Below the pieces are notes generated by a model. The model was given only the letters and a program-made list of their open reading frames with translations. It was not told the origin of the DNA and made no database searches. Positions 1-8,757 of a stretch of 64,000 bases of DNA are shown here, one piece after another. Origin of the DNA: Myxococcus guangdongensis. GTDB lineage: Bacteria > Myxococcota > Myxococcia > Myxococcales > Myxococcaceae. Position numbers and translations under genes: made by a program. Each line of letters starts with the position of its first letter. The stretch's first letter is position 1. The stretch is taken from positions 868,001-932,000 of the forward strand of contig NZ_JAJVKW010000002.1 in NCBI RefSeq assembly GCF_024198255.1, written 5' to 3'.

Positions 1-965
1 CGCGGCATCAGGTCATTGACGATGAAGGCCAGGTAGTCGTCACCCCGAGGCGTGGGCCAGCCCGGCGCGAGCGCGGGCGGGAAGGTGTACTGCCCCAGCC
101 GCACGTCCTGGCTCGGCAGCGCGATGAACACGAGCACCGCCGCGTCCTGGGGCCGCGCCTTGTAGTGCGCGTCCGCCGCGTCCACGAAGGACTCGCGGGT
201 GATGCTCTCGTTGCCGTCGTGCACGTACATCACCGGCAGCGACGGGCACTCCGGGCCGTCATAGGACGCGGGCGTGTAGACGAAGACATCGCGCGCGTCG
301 TTCAACGCCGTGGCGCGCACGTCGTACCACGCGGTGAGCCGGCCCTTCGCCGGGTCCTGCGCGTCCGGGTAGACGAGCGAGTTGAACTGGCCCACGTCGT
401 TGCGGTTGAGGCGGTCCCACACGACGTTGCGCGCGCGAGGGTCCTCGAAGAAGTCGCCGCCCTTCACCAGCTTGTACGGCTGCGGGCCCGTGCGCGGGAC
501 CTCCACCTCCGCGAGGTACAAGTCCGTGTCCCGCACCTGCCCGAGCGGCGTCGCCGTGGGCGACCACTCGTTGAACTCACCGGCCACGAAGGTGTCGCGC
601 GCGGCCTCGCCCCGGACGAAGAAGGCCACGCGCTGACGGCCCGCGCTCGCGTCGCTCACCAGCGGCGTGCCGCCCTGGGCCTCCACCTGCGCCACGAAGC
701 GGTCGATGGCCTGGGTGCGCTCATTCGACGTCGCGGCCCGGCCCATGGCCAGCTGCAGGTCCGCCAGCAGCGACATGGGCGCGCCCTTCACCACCGCCTG
801 CCGCTGACAGGCCCAGCTCGTCGGGCCCCCACCGCCGTCGGGCGTCGGCCCCGCGTCCGGATAGGACTGGGTGAAGGGCGGAGGCGGAACGACCGGCGCG
901 CCCTCCGAATCATCACAGGCGGACAGCAGACTCGCGCACAGCAGGACGAAGGACAGACGGCGCAT
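1..965 (-). CDS. Esterase-like lipoprotein (enterochelin esterase family), C-terminus beyond window
   Basis: About 321 residues are visible and the reading frame leaves the window at base 1, so the C-terminus, probably with the rest of the catalytic site, is missing. The start is ATG at 965. A lipoprotein signal (MRRLSFVLLCASLLSAC) puts the anchor Cys at residue 17, followed by Asp-Asp. After a Pro/Gly-rich spacer comes an E-set/CBM48-like segment (VAGEFNEWSP, residues ~140-150), as found at the N-terminus of Fes/IroD-type esterases, then an alpha/beta hydrolase core with the strand and loop LPVMYVHDGNES. Such enzymes cleave ester bonds in siderophores, glycosides or feruloyl groups; the substrate here is unknown. 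Family assignment is fairly sure, specificity is not. Confidence 0.75.
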   Translation of the reverse strand, partial: MRRLSFVLLCASLLSACDDSEGAPVVPPPPFTQSYPDAGPTPDGGGGPTSWACQRQAVVKGAPMSLLADLQLAMGRAATSNERTQAIDRFVAQVEAQGGTPLVSDASAGRQRVAFFVRGEAARDTFVAGEFNEWSPTATPLGQVRDTDLYLAEVEVPRTGPQPYKLVKGGDFFEDPRARNVVWDRLNRNDVGQFNSLVYPDAQDPAKGRLTAWYDVRATALNDARDVFVYTPASYDGPECPSLPVMYVHDGNESITRESFVDAADAHYKARPQDAAVLVFIALPSQDVRLGQYTFPPALAPGWPTPRGDDYLAFIVNDLMP

Positions 966-1004
966 CACGACTCCAGGCGGCGGCAGGCGAGAAGCAGGGA
1001 CGGA

Positions 1005-1550
1005 CTACGGCTGCGGCTTGGCGGCGGTGGCCGCGGCGGGCACGGTGAGCTCGCGCCCCCACACCCGGACCTTCGCGGCCTTCTCCGCCTCGCCATCGAA
1101 GTAGATGCTCGCCTTCACCTTCACGGAGGGCGGCACCTTGATGGAGTCGGCCGACTGCCCGGGAGAGCGGGCCTGCAGCGGCGTGGCGAAGCCGTCCTTG
1201 TCCAACAGCTGCGCGCCGCCGCCCTCGTGGAGGCCCAGGAGGTGCAGCGGCTCCGCCGTCTTGTTCGTCACCGCGAGCACCACCTCCACGCCGCCGCCGT
1301 TGGAGGCCTTCGCCTCCAGCACGGACAGCTCCGTGTTGGCGTTGACCTCTTCCGCGGTGGACAGCGTGCGCGAGCCGTCCGCGCTGGCGGCGCCCTTGCG
1401 GCCCTCGTTGAAGCCCTCGACGACGCCGCTGCCGGCGCCCTTGGCGACCTCCACCGTCTTGCCCACCACCGTGGCGGTGACGTCCTTGGCCGTCTCTCCC
1501 TTGCAGGCGGGGACGAGGAGCAGGAGCGGAGCGAGCAGGAGACGGCGCAT
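1005..1550 (-). CDS. Putative lipoprotein of unknown function
   Basis: This 181-residue protein has a clear lipobox (MRRLLLAPLLLLVPAC) with the anchor Cys at residue 16 and Lys at +2. The start is ATG at 1550 because GGAGG lies just upstream and the signal peptide begins there; the longer open frame upstream is ignored. The mature part has a short helical segment (KDVTATVVGKTVEVAKGAG) and a beta-rich domain (residues ~60-165) with a hydrophobic strand pattern, ending in Pro-Gln-Pro. I do not recognise the family. It lies 39 bp downstream of its own strand's neighbour start at 965 and may be co-transcribed with the esterase lipoprotein. In Myxococcus, Lys at +2 has been linked to extracellular-matrix lipoproteins; that is recollection, not shown here. 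Confidence 0.75.
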   Translation of the reverse strand: MRRLLLAPLLLLVPACKGETAKDVTATVVGKTVEVAKGAGSGVVEGFNEGRKGAASADGSRTLSTAEEVNANTELSVLEAKASNGGGVEVVLAVTNKTAEPLHLLGLHEGGGAQLLDKDGFATPLQARSPGQSADSIKVPPSVKVKASIYFDGEAEKAAKVRVWGRELTVPAAATAAKPQP

Positions 1551-1698
1551 GGGACCTCCAGAGGGATGTGGGCGCGGGTGTACTACAGGGCCCACTCCGC
1601 GCGCGAGTGGGGGGCACCCGCCGGGTTTCAGACGATTCGTGGACACCGGAATGCACCTTCTCGCGCGCTGCGGGGGCCGAAGGGGTTATGAGTCCTCC

Positions 1699-2235
1699 AT
1701 GGCTCGCGCACTGCTGCTCTCGCTGCTGGTGAGGCAGCACCTTGCACTCAAAGAGAAGTTTCGCGCCAAGTACCCGCACCCCTGGCTGGTGTGGGAGGCA
1801 GGCGCGTGGAACGTCCCGGAGACGGTGGACGGGAATGTGGGCGCCACCCGGCTGCCGCTCACGGACTTGAAGGACTGCCTGCCCGCCGGGGACGCCATGT
1901 GCTTCGAGCTGGTGGCCCTGGCCGAGCGAGGCCCCATCCGCCTGGGCCGCGCGTCGCAGAACAACGCGCTGGTGGTCAACGACGCCACGGTGTCGCGCGA
2001 GCAGCTCATCCTCACGCCCCAGCCCGACGCCAGCTGGCACGTGGCCCGCGTGGCCGACGCCCGGCCCGTGAAGCTGGACGGCCGGGAGCTGCCCGACGCG
2101 GGCGTGGTGCTGACGCCCGGCGCCAGGCTGGAGGTGGGCGACGTGCGCCTCACCTTCCACGACGCGGCGGGCTTCGACGAGCGCATCTCCCGCATCGCCG
2201 CGCAGGTGCTCGCCCAGACGGCGCCGCCACGCTGA
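1699..2235 (+). CDS. FHA domain protein
   Basis: The protein has 178 residues. The second half (residues ~70-160) is a forkhead-associated domain: IRLGRASQNNALVVND, then ATVSREQLIL, then LDGRELPDAGVVLTPGARLEVGDVRLTF, which carries the Gly-Arg and Ser-Arg loops that bind phosphothreonine. The first ~65 residues (MARALLLSLLVRQHLALKEKF...) form an amphipathic helix plus a short domain seen with FHA proteins of myxobacteria. The start at 1699 is the only in-frame ATG close to the domain; a rival ATG at 1688 is in another frame. It probably reads out phosphorylation by Hanks-type kinases such as the two encoded at 4274-5821 and 11454-13823. It is convergent with the next gene. Confidence 0.85.
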   Translation: MARALLLSLLVRQHLALKEKFRAKYPHPWLVWEAGAWNVPETVDGNVGATRLPLTDLKDCLPAGDAMCFELVALAERGPIRLGRASQNNALVVNDATVSREQLILTPQPDASWHVARVADARPVKLDGRELPDAGVVLTPGARLEVGDVRLTFHDAAGFDERISRIAAQVLAQTAPPR

Positions 2236-2268
2236 AGCGCGCGTGGCGGGCGCTCGCCCGGATGCTGA

Positions 2269-4104
2269 CTACCGGATGAGGGTCACCGTTCCGGACGGGC
2301 TGTTGTTCCCTGTCGAGCCGTTGATGATGTTGCCGAAGCAGTCGCTCATCTCGATGCGCCACGCGTAGGCCCCGCTGCCCTGGGGGACGCCACCGAAGGT
2401 GCCATTCCAGGAGTAGTCCAGCAGCGTGGGCCCCTGGGACGAGAAGATGGCCTGTCCCCAGCGGTTGTAGATGAAGAAGCGCGAGCCGGGGTAGTCGTCC
2501 AGGTTGAGCGGCCGGAAGAGGTCGTTCAACCCGTCACCGTTCGGCGTGAAGGCGTTGGGTACGGCGACCTTGCGCGGGTTGTGCTGCGCCACCGTCTGCT
2601 GCCCGCTCCCCGTGCAGCCATGGACACTGTCGGTCACCGTCACCGTGTAGAGGTGGTTGGCGGCCGGGACCGGCGGCCCGTTGGGAGGCGGAGACGCCCC
2701 CAGCGAAGGCAGGAGGATGGACGTCGGGCTCGTGTTCGGATTGGAGAGGTACGTGGCCGGCGACCACCGGACAGCATAGGACGTCTGGATGACGGGGTCG
2801 GAGAACTCCAACCGGTAGAACGCGGCCAGGGAGCCGTAGGTGTTGCCCCCATTGCAGGAATACAGGTGGTGGGTCCGGGGCTCCACGACCAGCCGCTGCA
2901 CATAGAACGTCAGCGGGTTCGACACGAGTTGCTGGGACGGGTTCAGGGCCTCGTAGCTCATCAGCCGGTACCGGTGGATTCCGGGCGACGGCTGGGAATG
3001 GGCGGACGCCAGGCTCGTGGCCCCCGGGACGTTGAGCCAGCTCTCGCCGCCATCCGGGCTCCACTGCCACTGATAGGCCGGCGTGGTGAACGGAATGGTG
3101 GAGGGCCACCGGCCATACAGGCTCACCGCGCCGCTGTTGCACGCGTGCTCCCGGTCCACCACGGGGCCATTCTCGAAGGAGGCGATGACCGGTGGGTAGC
3201 ACGGCGCGAACGACAGGTCGTCGATGACCAGGTCATTGCCCGAGCCGCTCTGGTTGCGATTCACCATCACGATGTCGACCGATGAGACGCCCGCGGGCAG
3301 GTCGAACATGAAGCCGACCTTCTGCCATTGGAAGGGCGACGTGGGCGGGATGACCAGGTCCCCGCTGGTCGCGATGAAGCCCGAGGGCCCATGGACCTCG
3401 AAGCGGATGCGCGGGCGCTCGTAGAGGCCATTCCTGTCCAGGTTGCCCACCCAGGCGGAGAACTCGTAGCGGAAGGCCGGCGTCAGCCCATTCACGGTGG
3501 TCCGGTAGAACTCGCCGGGGTTGGAATCCGCGTCCACCATGAGGAAGTAGCCGTTCGTGTCGCCCGGGGTGTGGTCCTGGGTAATCCCATGCCAGGGGCT
3601 CCGGCAGTTCACCGAGCTGTTCGTGAGCGTGTAGTGGTTGGGCGAAATCGCGCAGAGCGCTTCGTAGCCATAGGTCGTGGCCCCCGAGGGGAGCGCCGGC
3701 CCCGGATTGCCTCCCCGGCCGAAGTCCACCGCGATGGCGGCGGGCCCGAGCACGCCCGAGCAGAACGAGGACTCCCCCGCGTGGGTGTTGATGGTCTCCA
3801 CGCTGATGGAGGCCCCCTGCCCGCCCAGGTCCTCATAGACATCCAGGCTCCCGAGCAGGTCCAGGTGGTCCTCGGACACGTCCCACTGCACCGTGGCCGA
3901 CCCCTTGTCCTGGGAGAGGAGGGTGCCGTGCATGACGTTCCACGTGACGGTGGCGTAGCGGTCGTGGTCGCTGGTCCACGAGGGCCATTCGACGACGTAG
4001 GTCTCCACGGAGCCCTGGAGGACCCGGGTGTTGCCGCGGATGTAGCCATCCGCGAGGCTGGGCAGCGAAGACAGACAGACGAGCATCAGCAGCAGGTGTT
4101 TCAT
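2269..4104 (-). CDS. Secreted protein with gliding-motility-associated (CHU_C-type) C-terminal domain
   Basis: The protein has 611 residues and a Sec signal peptide (MKHLLLMLVCLSSLPSLADG). The middle (residues ~150-310) resembles a carbohydrate-binding or jelly-roll module (FRYEFSAWVGNLDRNG, VDIVMVNRNQSGSGNDLVIDDLSFAPC); residues ~320-400 look like an Ig-like domain (YQWQWSPDGGESWLNVPG). The last ~95 residues match the CHU_C / type-B sorting domain common in Bacteroidetes: NAFTPNGDGLNDLF, then FFIYNRWGQAIF, WNGTFGGVPQGSGAYAW and the end GTVTLIR. In Bacteroidetes this domain directs export by the type IX system. Whether it works as a sorting signal here is not shown. A promoter and inverted repeat lie upstream (4139-4190). 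Confidence 0.85.
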   Translation of the reverse strand: MKHLLLMLVCLSSLPSLADGYIRGNTRVLQGSVETYVVEWPSWTSDHDRYATVTWNVMHGTLLSQDKGSATVQWDVSEDHLDLLGSLDVYEDLGGQGASISVETINTHAGESSFCSGVLGPAAIAVDFGRGGNPGPALPSGATTYGYEALCAISPNHYTLTNSSVNCRSPWHGITQDHTPGDTNGYFLMVDADSNPGEFYRTTVNGLTPAFRYEFSAWVGNLDRNGLYERPRIRFEVHGPSGFIATSGDLVIPPTSPFQWQKVGFMFDLPAGVSSVDIVMVNRNQSGSGNDLVIDDLSFAPCYPPVIASFENGPVVDREHACNSGAVSLYGRWPSTIPFTTPAYQWQWSPDGGESWLNVPGATSLASAHSQPSPGIHRYRLMSYEALNPSQQLVSNPLTFYVQRLVVEPRTHHLYSCNGGNTYGSLAAFYRLEFSDPVIQTSYAVRWSPATYLSNPNTSPTSILLPSLGASPPPNGPPVPAANHLYTVTVTDSVHGCTGSGQQTVAQHNPRKVAVPNAFTPNGDGLNDLFRPLNLDDYPGSRFFIYNRWGQAIFSSQGPTLLDYSWNGTFGGVPQGSGAYAWRIEMSDCFGNIINGSTGNNSPSGTVTLIR

Positions 4105-4138
4105 CCGAGGCGCTCCATTCGAGAGGGCACCTCGCCGC

Positions 4139-4190
4139 GTCTAATCCACCCAATGTCTGGGGCACAATGGTGACGGTTGTCACACCATTG
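4139..4190 (-). promoter_or_regulatory. Promoter with 8-bp inverted-repeat operator upstream of the CHU_C-domain gene
   Basis: On the minus strand TTGTGC (complement of 4162-4167) and TTAGAC (4139-4144) are separated by exactly 17 bp and fit -35 and -10 elements, which would give a leader of about 28 nt before the ATG at 4104. An inverted repeat CAATGGTG-N10-CACCATTG (4165-4190) touches the -35 box, and an inner TGAC-GGTT-GTCA sits within it. A dyad at this place suits an activator or a repressor. No regulator gene is adjacent. Confidence 0.5.
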
Positions 4191-4273
4191 CACGGAGCAA
4201 GGATGTCTTGGGATGGAGGCGACGGGCTTGCGCCGCCGCGCGAGAGCGCGCAGGGCCTCTCGCGACAGGCGGC

Positions 4274-5821
4274 CTAACGCCCCGAGGGCTCGGCGCTCGC
4301 CGCGCGCGTGTGCGACTTGCGCGAGCTGGCGGTGCCCTGGGGCGGCTTCTTCGCGTTCGACTTCTTGCTCGCGTTCGCCCTCGGCGCGGTGAGCGACTTG
4401 GCCAACGGCACTTCCAGCTCCGTGTGCGAATCCAGCCGCACCGAGCGCACCGAGGACACGTACCCCGCCAGCTCCACGCGCAGGTGCAGCGGCACCTCGC
4501 GGCGCGGCAGCTCTCGCACCAGCGGCGTGATGCCCAGCACCTCACCCGTGTCCGAGCGCACCACCTGCGCGCCCTCCGGGAAGGAGTGCACGGTGAGCTT
4601 CACCGCGGGCACCACCACCTCCTCGGGCGTGGGCGCCAGCACCACGGGCTCCGGCGCGCGCTCCGGGGAGACGACGGACTCGGCCGCGCTCGGGACGATG
4701 ACCGGCGCGCTCGGCGCCGTGGCCCCACGCCATACCAGCGCACCGGCCGCGAGCAGCGCCAGGGTGCCCACCCCCGCGGCCCACAGGGCGCGGCGACGAT
4801 GGGGGCCTCCCATCACGGTGGGCATCCGGCGCGTAGGCCGCTCCGACGGCTCCAGCGCCGCCACGGCCTCCGGCGACGAGGACACCTGCACGGGCAACAG
4901 CAACAGCCCCGTCGTCACCTCCGCGAGCGTCTGGGGCCGGGCCTCCGGCTCCTTCGCCAGACACCGCATCACCAGCTCCGCGAGCTGGGACGGCAGCGGC
5001 TCACCGGTCGCCATCTGCGTGGGAAGCGGCGGCGGCGGCTGGGTGATGATCTGCACCACCAACTGCCCGAAGGCCTCCGCCTGGAAGGGCGGGCGGCCGG
5101 TGAGCATCTCGTAGAGGATGTTGCCCACCGCGTAGATGTCCGAGCGCGCGTCCACCGTCAGGCCCGCGGCCTGCTCCGGGGACATGTACGCCGGCGTGCC
5201 GATGATGGTCCCGTCCAGCGTGCCCGTGGGCACCGCGCCCTCGGTGGCCAGGTGCTTGGCGACGCCGAAGTCGAGCACCTTCACGAAGTCCGGCTGCCCG
5301 GCGCGCTGGGTGAGGAAGAGGTTGTCCGGCTTGATGTCCCGGTGCACCACGCCCACCTGGTGGGCCGCGCCCAGCGCCGCGCACACCTGCACCGCGATGC
5401 GCTGGATGCGCGCGAGCGACAGGGGCTCCTGCTTCAGCAGCGCGCCCAGGCCCTGCCCGCGCAACAGCTCCATGACGCAGTAGACGTGGCCCCCCTCGCC
5501 CTCGTCCACGAAGTCGAAGATCTCCACGATGTGCTCGTGGTTGATCTGATTCACCGTGCGGGCTTCCTGGAAGAAGCGCTGCACGAAGCCGCCGTCGCGC
5601 GCGTGCTCCGGCTTGAGCACCTTCAAGGCCACCTGGCGCCCCAGCCGCGCGTGACGCGCCTGGAACACCCGGCCCATGGAGCCCTCGCCCAGGAGCGACT
5701 CGAGCTGGTAGCTGCCCAGCAGCGAGCCCTCCCGCAGCTCCACGCCGACGCGTTGCTCGCCGCTCACGGGCCCTCCGCGAGAGGACAACAAGGTCTGCGC
5801 GAAGAGGTCATCGTTGCCCAT
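4274..5821 (-). CDS. Membrane Ser/Thr protein kinase with extracytoplasmic PEGA domain
   Basis: This 515-residue Hanks-type kinase has all key motifs: glycine loop GEGSMG (45-50), Lys67 in VALKVLK, HRDIKPDN (160-167), DFG (184-186) and GTPAYMSPEQ (208-217). A single membrane span (about 345-364, LWAAGVGTLALLAAGALVW) follows the kinase domain. Outside the membrane a PEGA domain (about 408-475, HSFPEGAQVVR...GYVSSVRSVRL) is followed by a basic Lys/Ser/Arg-rich tail. The start is ATG 5821 (MGNDDLFAQ); the open frame continues 60 residues further upstream but has no kinase-like sequence. It probably phosphorylates partners containing FHA or similar domains, but its target is unknown. Confidence 0.93.
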   Translation of the reverse strand: MGNDDLFAQTLLSSRGGPVSGEQRVGVELREGSLLGSYQLESLLGEGSMGRVFQARHARLGRQVALKVLKPEHARDGGFVQRFFQEARTVNQINHEHIVEIFDFVDEGEGGHVYCVMELLRGQGLGALLKQEPLSLARIQRIAVQVCAALGAAHQVGVVHRDIKPDNLFLTQRAGQPDFVKVLDFGVAKHLATEGAVPTGTLDGTIIGTPAYMSPEQAAGLTVDARSDIYAVGNILYEMLTGRPPFQAEAFGQLVVQIITQPPPPLPTQMATGEPLPSQLAELVMRCLAKEPEARPQTLAEVTTGLLLLPVQVSSSPEAVAALEPSERPTRRMPTVMGGPHRRRALWAAGVGTLALLAAGALVWRGATAPSAPVIVPSAAESVVSPERAPEPVVLAPTPEEVVVPAVKLTVHSFPEGAQVVRSDTGEVLGITPLVRELPRREVPLHLRVELAGYVSSVRSVRLDSHTELEVPLAKSLTAPRANASKKSNAKKPPQGTASSRKSHTRAASAEPSGR

Positions 5822-6047
5822 GGTGTGTAGAACTCTCCATGCTCGGGCCCAACGGCAACCCACCGCGGCCCCTCTGTCTTCCACGTAACGCCCACGTCCC
5901 ACGTCCTCAGCGGTGCTCGCGAGACGGAGGTCGACGAAGACCCTGTCCGAAGCCCAGCACCACCCGCCCCGCACCAGCCCGGCGGCACCGCCACTGTCCA
6001 CTCGTGGACAGGCGCGGAGGCCGGGCTTCCAGGCGGGGCGGCGTGGA

Positions 6048-7334
6048 TCACGTGCAGACCCCCGCGCGGCACACTCCGGCCACGCGGTTGCCGTTCACCA
6101 GCCGCGAGCAGCGGGAGTTGTTCGGGCAGTCCAGCGTGTCCGCGCAGTCCGTCAGGGTGTCGCCGTCGTTGTCGATGAGGTCGTTGCAGCTCACCTCCGC
6201 GCAGCGCTTCGACGAGACGCCGCACACGGCGTTCGCCTCTCCGGCCACGCACAGCTGACCGCCGCAGTCGGAGTCCTCGCAGTCCACCTGTCCGTCCCCA
6301 TCGTTGTCCTGACGGTCGGTGCAGTTCGCCTCGGCCTTGGCGCTGTTGCGGCACACGCAGCCCACGCCGCACGACTGCCCGCTGCAGTCCGAGTCCGCGC
6401 AGTCCGTCTGGCCGTCCTTGTCATCGTCCTCGCCGTTGTTGCAGGCGCCCTCGACGCAGTTGGAGCCCAGGCACGCCAGCCCCGGCCCGCACTCCCTGCG
6501 CTCGCAGTCGGGGTCCGCGCAGTTGAGCCGGCCGTCGCCGTCCTCGTCGCCGCTGTCCGGCGTGCACAGTGACTCCGTCTTGCGGCCGTTCTCGCAGAGG
6601 CAGCCGGTGCCACAGGACTGACCGTCGCAGTCGTCGCGGTCCGCGCAGTCGATGCTCCCGTCACCGTCATCGTCGTCGCCGTTGCCGCAGTTCGACTCCT
6701 TCTTCCGGCCGTTCTCGCAGAGGCAGCCCGCGCCGCACGGCTGGTTGTCGCAGTCGTCGCGGTCCGCGCAGTCGGTGGCGCCGTCGCGGTTGTCGTCGAT
6801 GCCGTTGCCGCAGTCGAGCTCGCCGCGCTTCTGGCAGACGCCCTCCACGCAGGCCTGCAGCGCGGTGCACACCGTGCCGCACGTGCCGCAGTTGAACGGG
6901 TCCGTCAGCCGGTTGAAGTCCTCGTCCACCTCGCCGTCGCAGTCGTCATCCACGCCGTTGCAGCGCTCGACGGTGGGCAGCACGTCGCCCACGCACGCCA
7001 TCGTGCCCTGGCGGGTGCAGACGGACTGGCCATCACGGCACGCGCCCTTGCCCCGGTTCTCGTCCTTGCCCGAGAAGCACGACGACTCCAGCTCGTCGAT
7101 GACGCCGTCGCAGTCGTCGTCCAGACCGTTGCAGCGCTCCTCGCCCTCCGGGAGGCAACAGTAGCGGGGCCCGTCCTCGGGCAGCGACGTACAGACGAAG
7201 CCCTCGCCACCGCAGTCCCCGTCCTTCTCACAGGTGTAGGCGGCGTTGTCGGGGAAGGTCACCTTGCAGCCCGCCACGCCGGAGAGCAGCAGCACCGCGG
7301 TGAGGGCTCGCAGCCAGGATTCGAAGGTCTTCAT
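6048..7334 (-). CDS. Lipoprotein with MopE-type Cys/Asp repeats
   Basis: This 428-residue protein begins with a lipoprotein signal (MKTFESWLRALTAVLLLSGVAGC). Nearly all of the mature part is Cys- and Asp-rich repeats. Two are close to the MopE metal-binding motif (CNGLDDDCDGVIDE and CNGVDDDCDGEVDE); at least five further units follow the pattern CxNGxDDDxDGxxDCADxDC, some joined by GCLCENGRK. MopE-like repeats in other bacteria bind copper, and thrombospondin-3-like DxDxDG loops bind calcium; which ion is bound here is open. The start is ATG at 7334, matching the signal peptide. The gene follows the PEGA-like protein gene after 5 bp, so the two form an operon. Confidence 0.85.
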   Translation of the reverse strand: MKTFESWLRALTAVLLLSGVAGCKVTFPDNAAYTCEKDGDCGGEGFVCTSLPEDGPRYCCLPEGEERCNGLDDDCDGVIDELESSCFSGKDENRGKGACRDGQSVCTRQGTMACVGDVLPTVERCNGVDDDCDGEVDEDFNRLTDPFNCGTCGTVCTALQACVEGVCQKRGELDCGNGIDDNRDGATDCADRDDCDNQPCGAGCLCENGRKKESNCGNGDDDDGDGSIDCADRDDCDGQSCGTGCLCENGRKTESLCTPDSGDEDGDGRLNCADPDCERRECGPGLACLGSNCVEGACNNGEDDDKDGQTDCADSDCSGQSCGVGCVCRNSAKAEANCTDRQDNDGDGQVDCEDSDCGGQLCVAGEANAVCGVSSKRCAEVSCNDLIDNDGDTLTDCADTLDCPNNSRCSRLVNGNRVAGVCRAGVCT

Positions 7335-7339
7335 AAGGC

Positions 7340-8566
7340 TCAGAAGCTCCCACCGACGACGACGTGCACCGCCGTGGACGCGCCACCCGCGCTCACCGTA
7401 CCCACGGGCGCGGCAGACTCGCTGCGCGACGGAATCACCAAGAGCCACGTGACGCTGCCGGCCGCCACCGCGCCACCGCCGATGAGCAGGCCCGCGGCGA
7501 GGTTGGCCTTCGACTTCGCGTCCAGCATCTCCTGGCGAGTCACGTCGATGATGCCGTCCCCGTTCGTGTCCGTGGCCCGCTTCTCCACGTCCTTGGCGCT
7601 CATGCTCATCACCGCGCCCGCGCCCGCCACCGCCAGCCCCACCAGCGCCGTGTAGAACGCCGGCCGCTTGTAGATGGGCGTGTTGCTGCCGCCACGCCGC
7701 TTCGACGACGCGCGCGCCACGCCGTCCTCGGGCCCCTCCGGCGCCGGACCGAAAATCTCCATGCGGACCTGGACCTCCTCACGAGCGCCGGGCTTGAGCA
7801 CCACCGTCTTCGTGAAGGACGCGTACTCGTCCGCGGACACCTCCAGCTGCACCGTGCCCGGCGCCAGCCGCGCCTCCACGCTGCCCACGCCGAGGATGCG
7901 CTCGCCCACCTTCACCACCGCCGTGGGCACGTTGACGCTCACCTTCAAGAGCGCGCGCGGACGGGCCAGCGCCATCATCCGGTGGCCCAGCTTGGTGGCC
8001 GCCTCCTTCTGGAAGGCCTCGTCCTTCGGGTTGCGCCCCGACACCACGTCCTCGTGCACCACGCCGCGGTCGCGGTCATACGTCCACGCGCGCAGCGTCC
8101 ACCCCGCGTCCTCCAGCGACAGCCGCGCCGTCGTCAGCAGGTCCGCGTCCAGCTGCTCCGCCGGCTCCGTCATGCACGACGCCTGGGCGCAGCTCAGCGC
8201 CGCCTCGTAGCCCGCCTCCAGCCGCTCTCGCGCCTGCTTGGGCGTCGCGGCGAACTCCACCATGCCGGACGACATCGCGCCCTTCGCCAGCTCCCGCAGC
8301 CACGCCGCCGCCTGCTGCGAGCCCGCGCGCTCCGGCGTCTCCAACCCCAACAGGATGAAGCGCGGCGTCAGCGACACGGCGCTCTCCTCGCCCTCGCGCA
8401 GGTCCAGGCCCATGCCCGGCGCCGGCTGCTCCTGCGGCGGAGACTCCGATGACGATGTCTCGGAGCTGAGGTCCAGCCCCAGGCCACCCTGCTCCTGGCT
8501 CCTCGCGGGCTGGGCCCAGAACACGAGCGCCAGCACGGCGACAGGCAACGACGCGGGAATGCGCAT
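7340..8566 (-). CDS. Secreted/membrane PEGA-like protein
   Basis: The protein has 408 residues and a Sec signal (MRIPASLPVAVLALVFWAQPARS). A domain at ~75-190 (PRFILLGLETPERAG...) is of a type often found in myxobacterial proteins of unknown role. Residues ~205-270 have PEGA-like sequence (VNVPTAVVKVGERILGVGSVEARLAPGTVQLEVSADEYASFTKTVVLKPG). A hydrophobic segment (FYTALVGLAVAGAGAVMSMS) follows, then an EF-hand-like loop DTNGDGIIDVT and a second hydrophobic stretch (AAGLLIGGGAVAAGSVTWLLVI), so the C-terminal part is probably in the membrane. It is the first gene of a two-gene unit with the MopE-like lipoprotein. The function is unknown; a role in the cell surface is inferred. Confidence 0.75.
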   Translation of the reverse strand: MRIPASLPVAVLALVFWAQPARSQEQGGLGLDLSSETSSSESPPQEQPAPGMGLDLREGEESAVSLTPRFILLGLETPERAGSQQAAAWLRELAKGAMSSGMVEFAATPKQARERLEAGYEAALSCAQASCMTEPAEQLDADLLTTARLSLEDAGWTLRAWTYDRDRGVVHEDVVSGRNPKDEAFQKEAATKLGHRMMALARPRALLKVSVNVPTAVVKVGERILGVGSVEARLAPGTVQLEVSADEYASFTKTVVLKPGAREEVQVRMEIFGPAPEGPEDGVARASSKRRGGSNTPIYKRPAFYTALVGLAVAGAGAVMSMSAKDVEKRATDTNGDGIIDVTRQEMLDAKSKANLAAGLLIGGGAVAAGSVTWLLVIPSRSESAAPVGTVSAGGASTAVHVVVGGSF

Positions 8567-8612
8567 GCCGCCGTTCTACTCCTTTGCCATTCCCAACGGA
8601 ATGATCGGTCCG

Positions 8613-8629
8613 GTTCCGAACACCGGAAC
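8613..8629. promoter_or_regulatory. Palindrome GTTCCG-N5-CGGAAC between divergent genes
   Basis: This perfect 6-bp inverted repeat lies 47 bp upstream of the PEGA-like gene start (8566, minus) and about 130 bp upstream of the host-attachment gene (8758, plus). Its position suits an operator for the minus-strand gene. No known consensus is recognised. Confidence 0.3.
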
Positions 8630-8757
8630 TCCAGATGTGGGTGTCAAACCCGCGTGACACGCCCGCCTGCCCTGCGCGCGACAGGGGAGCGGCACGGGAC
8701 AGGAAGCTTGCCGGGCGCCGCGTGGGTCCTCATCTCCCACCTAAGGAGGCGTGACAC

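Noticed and set aside
165..1691. Open frame of 508 codons on the plus strand
   Set aside because: It is antisense to the esterase and the lipoprotein, both with signal peptides and correct ribosome binding sites.
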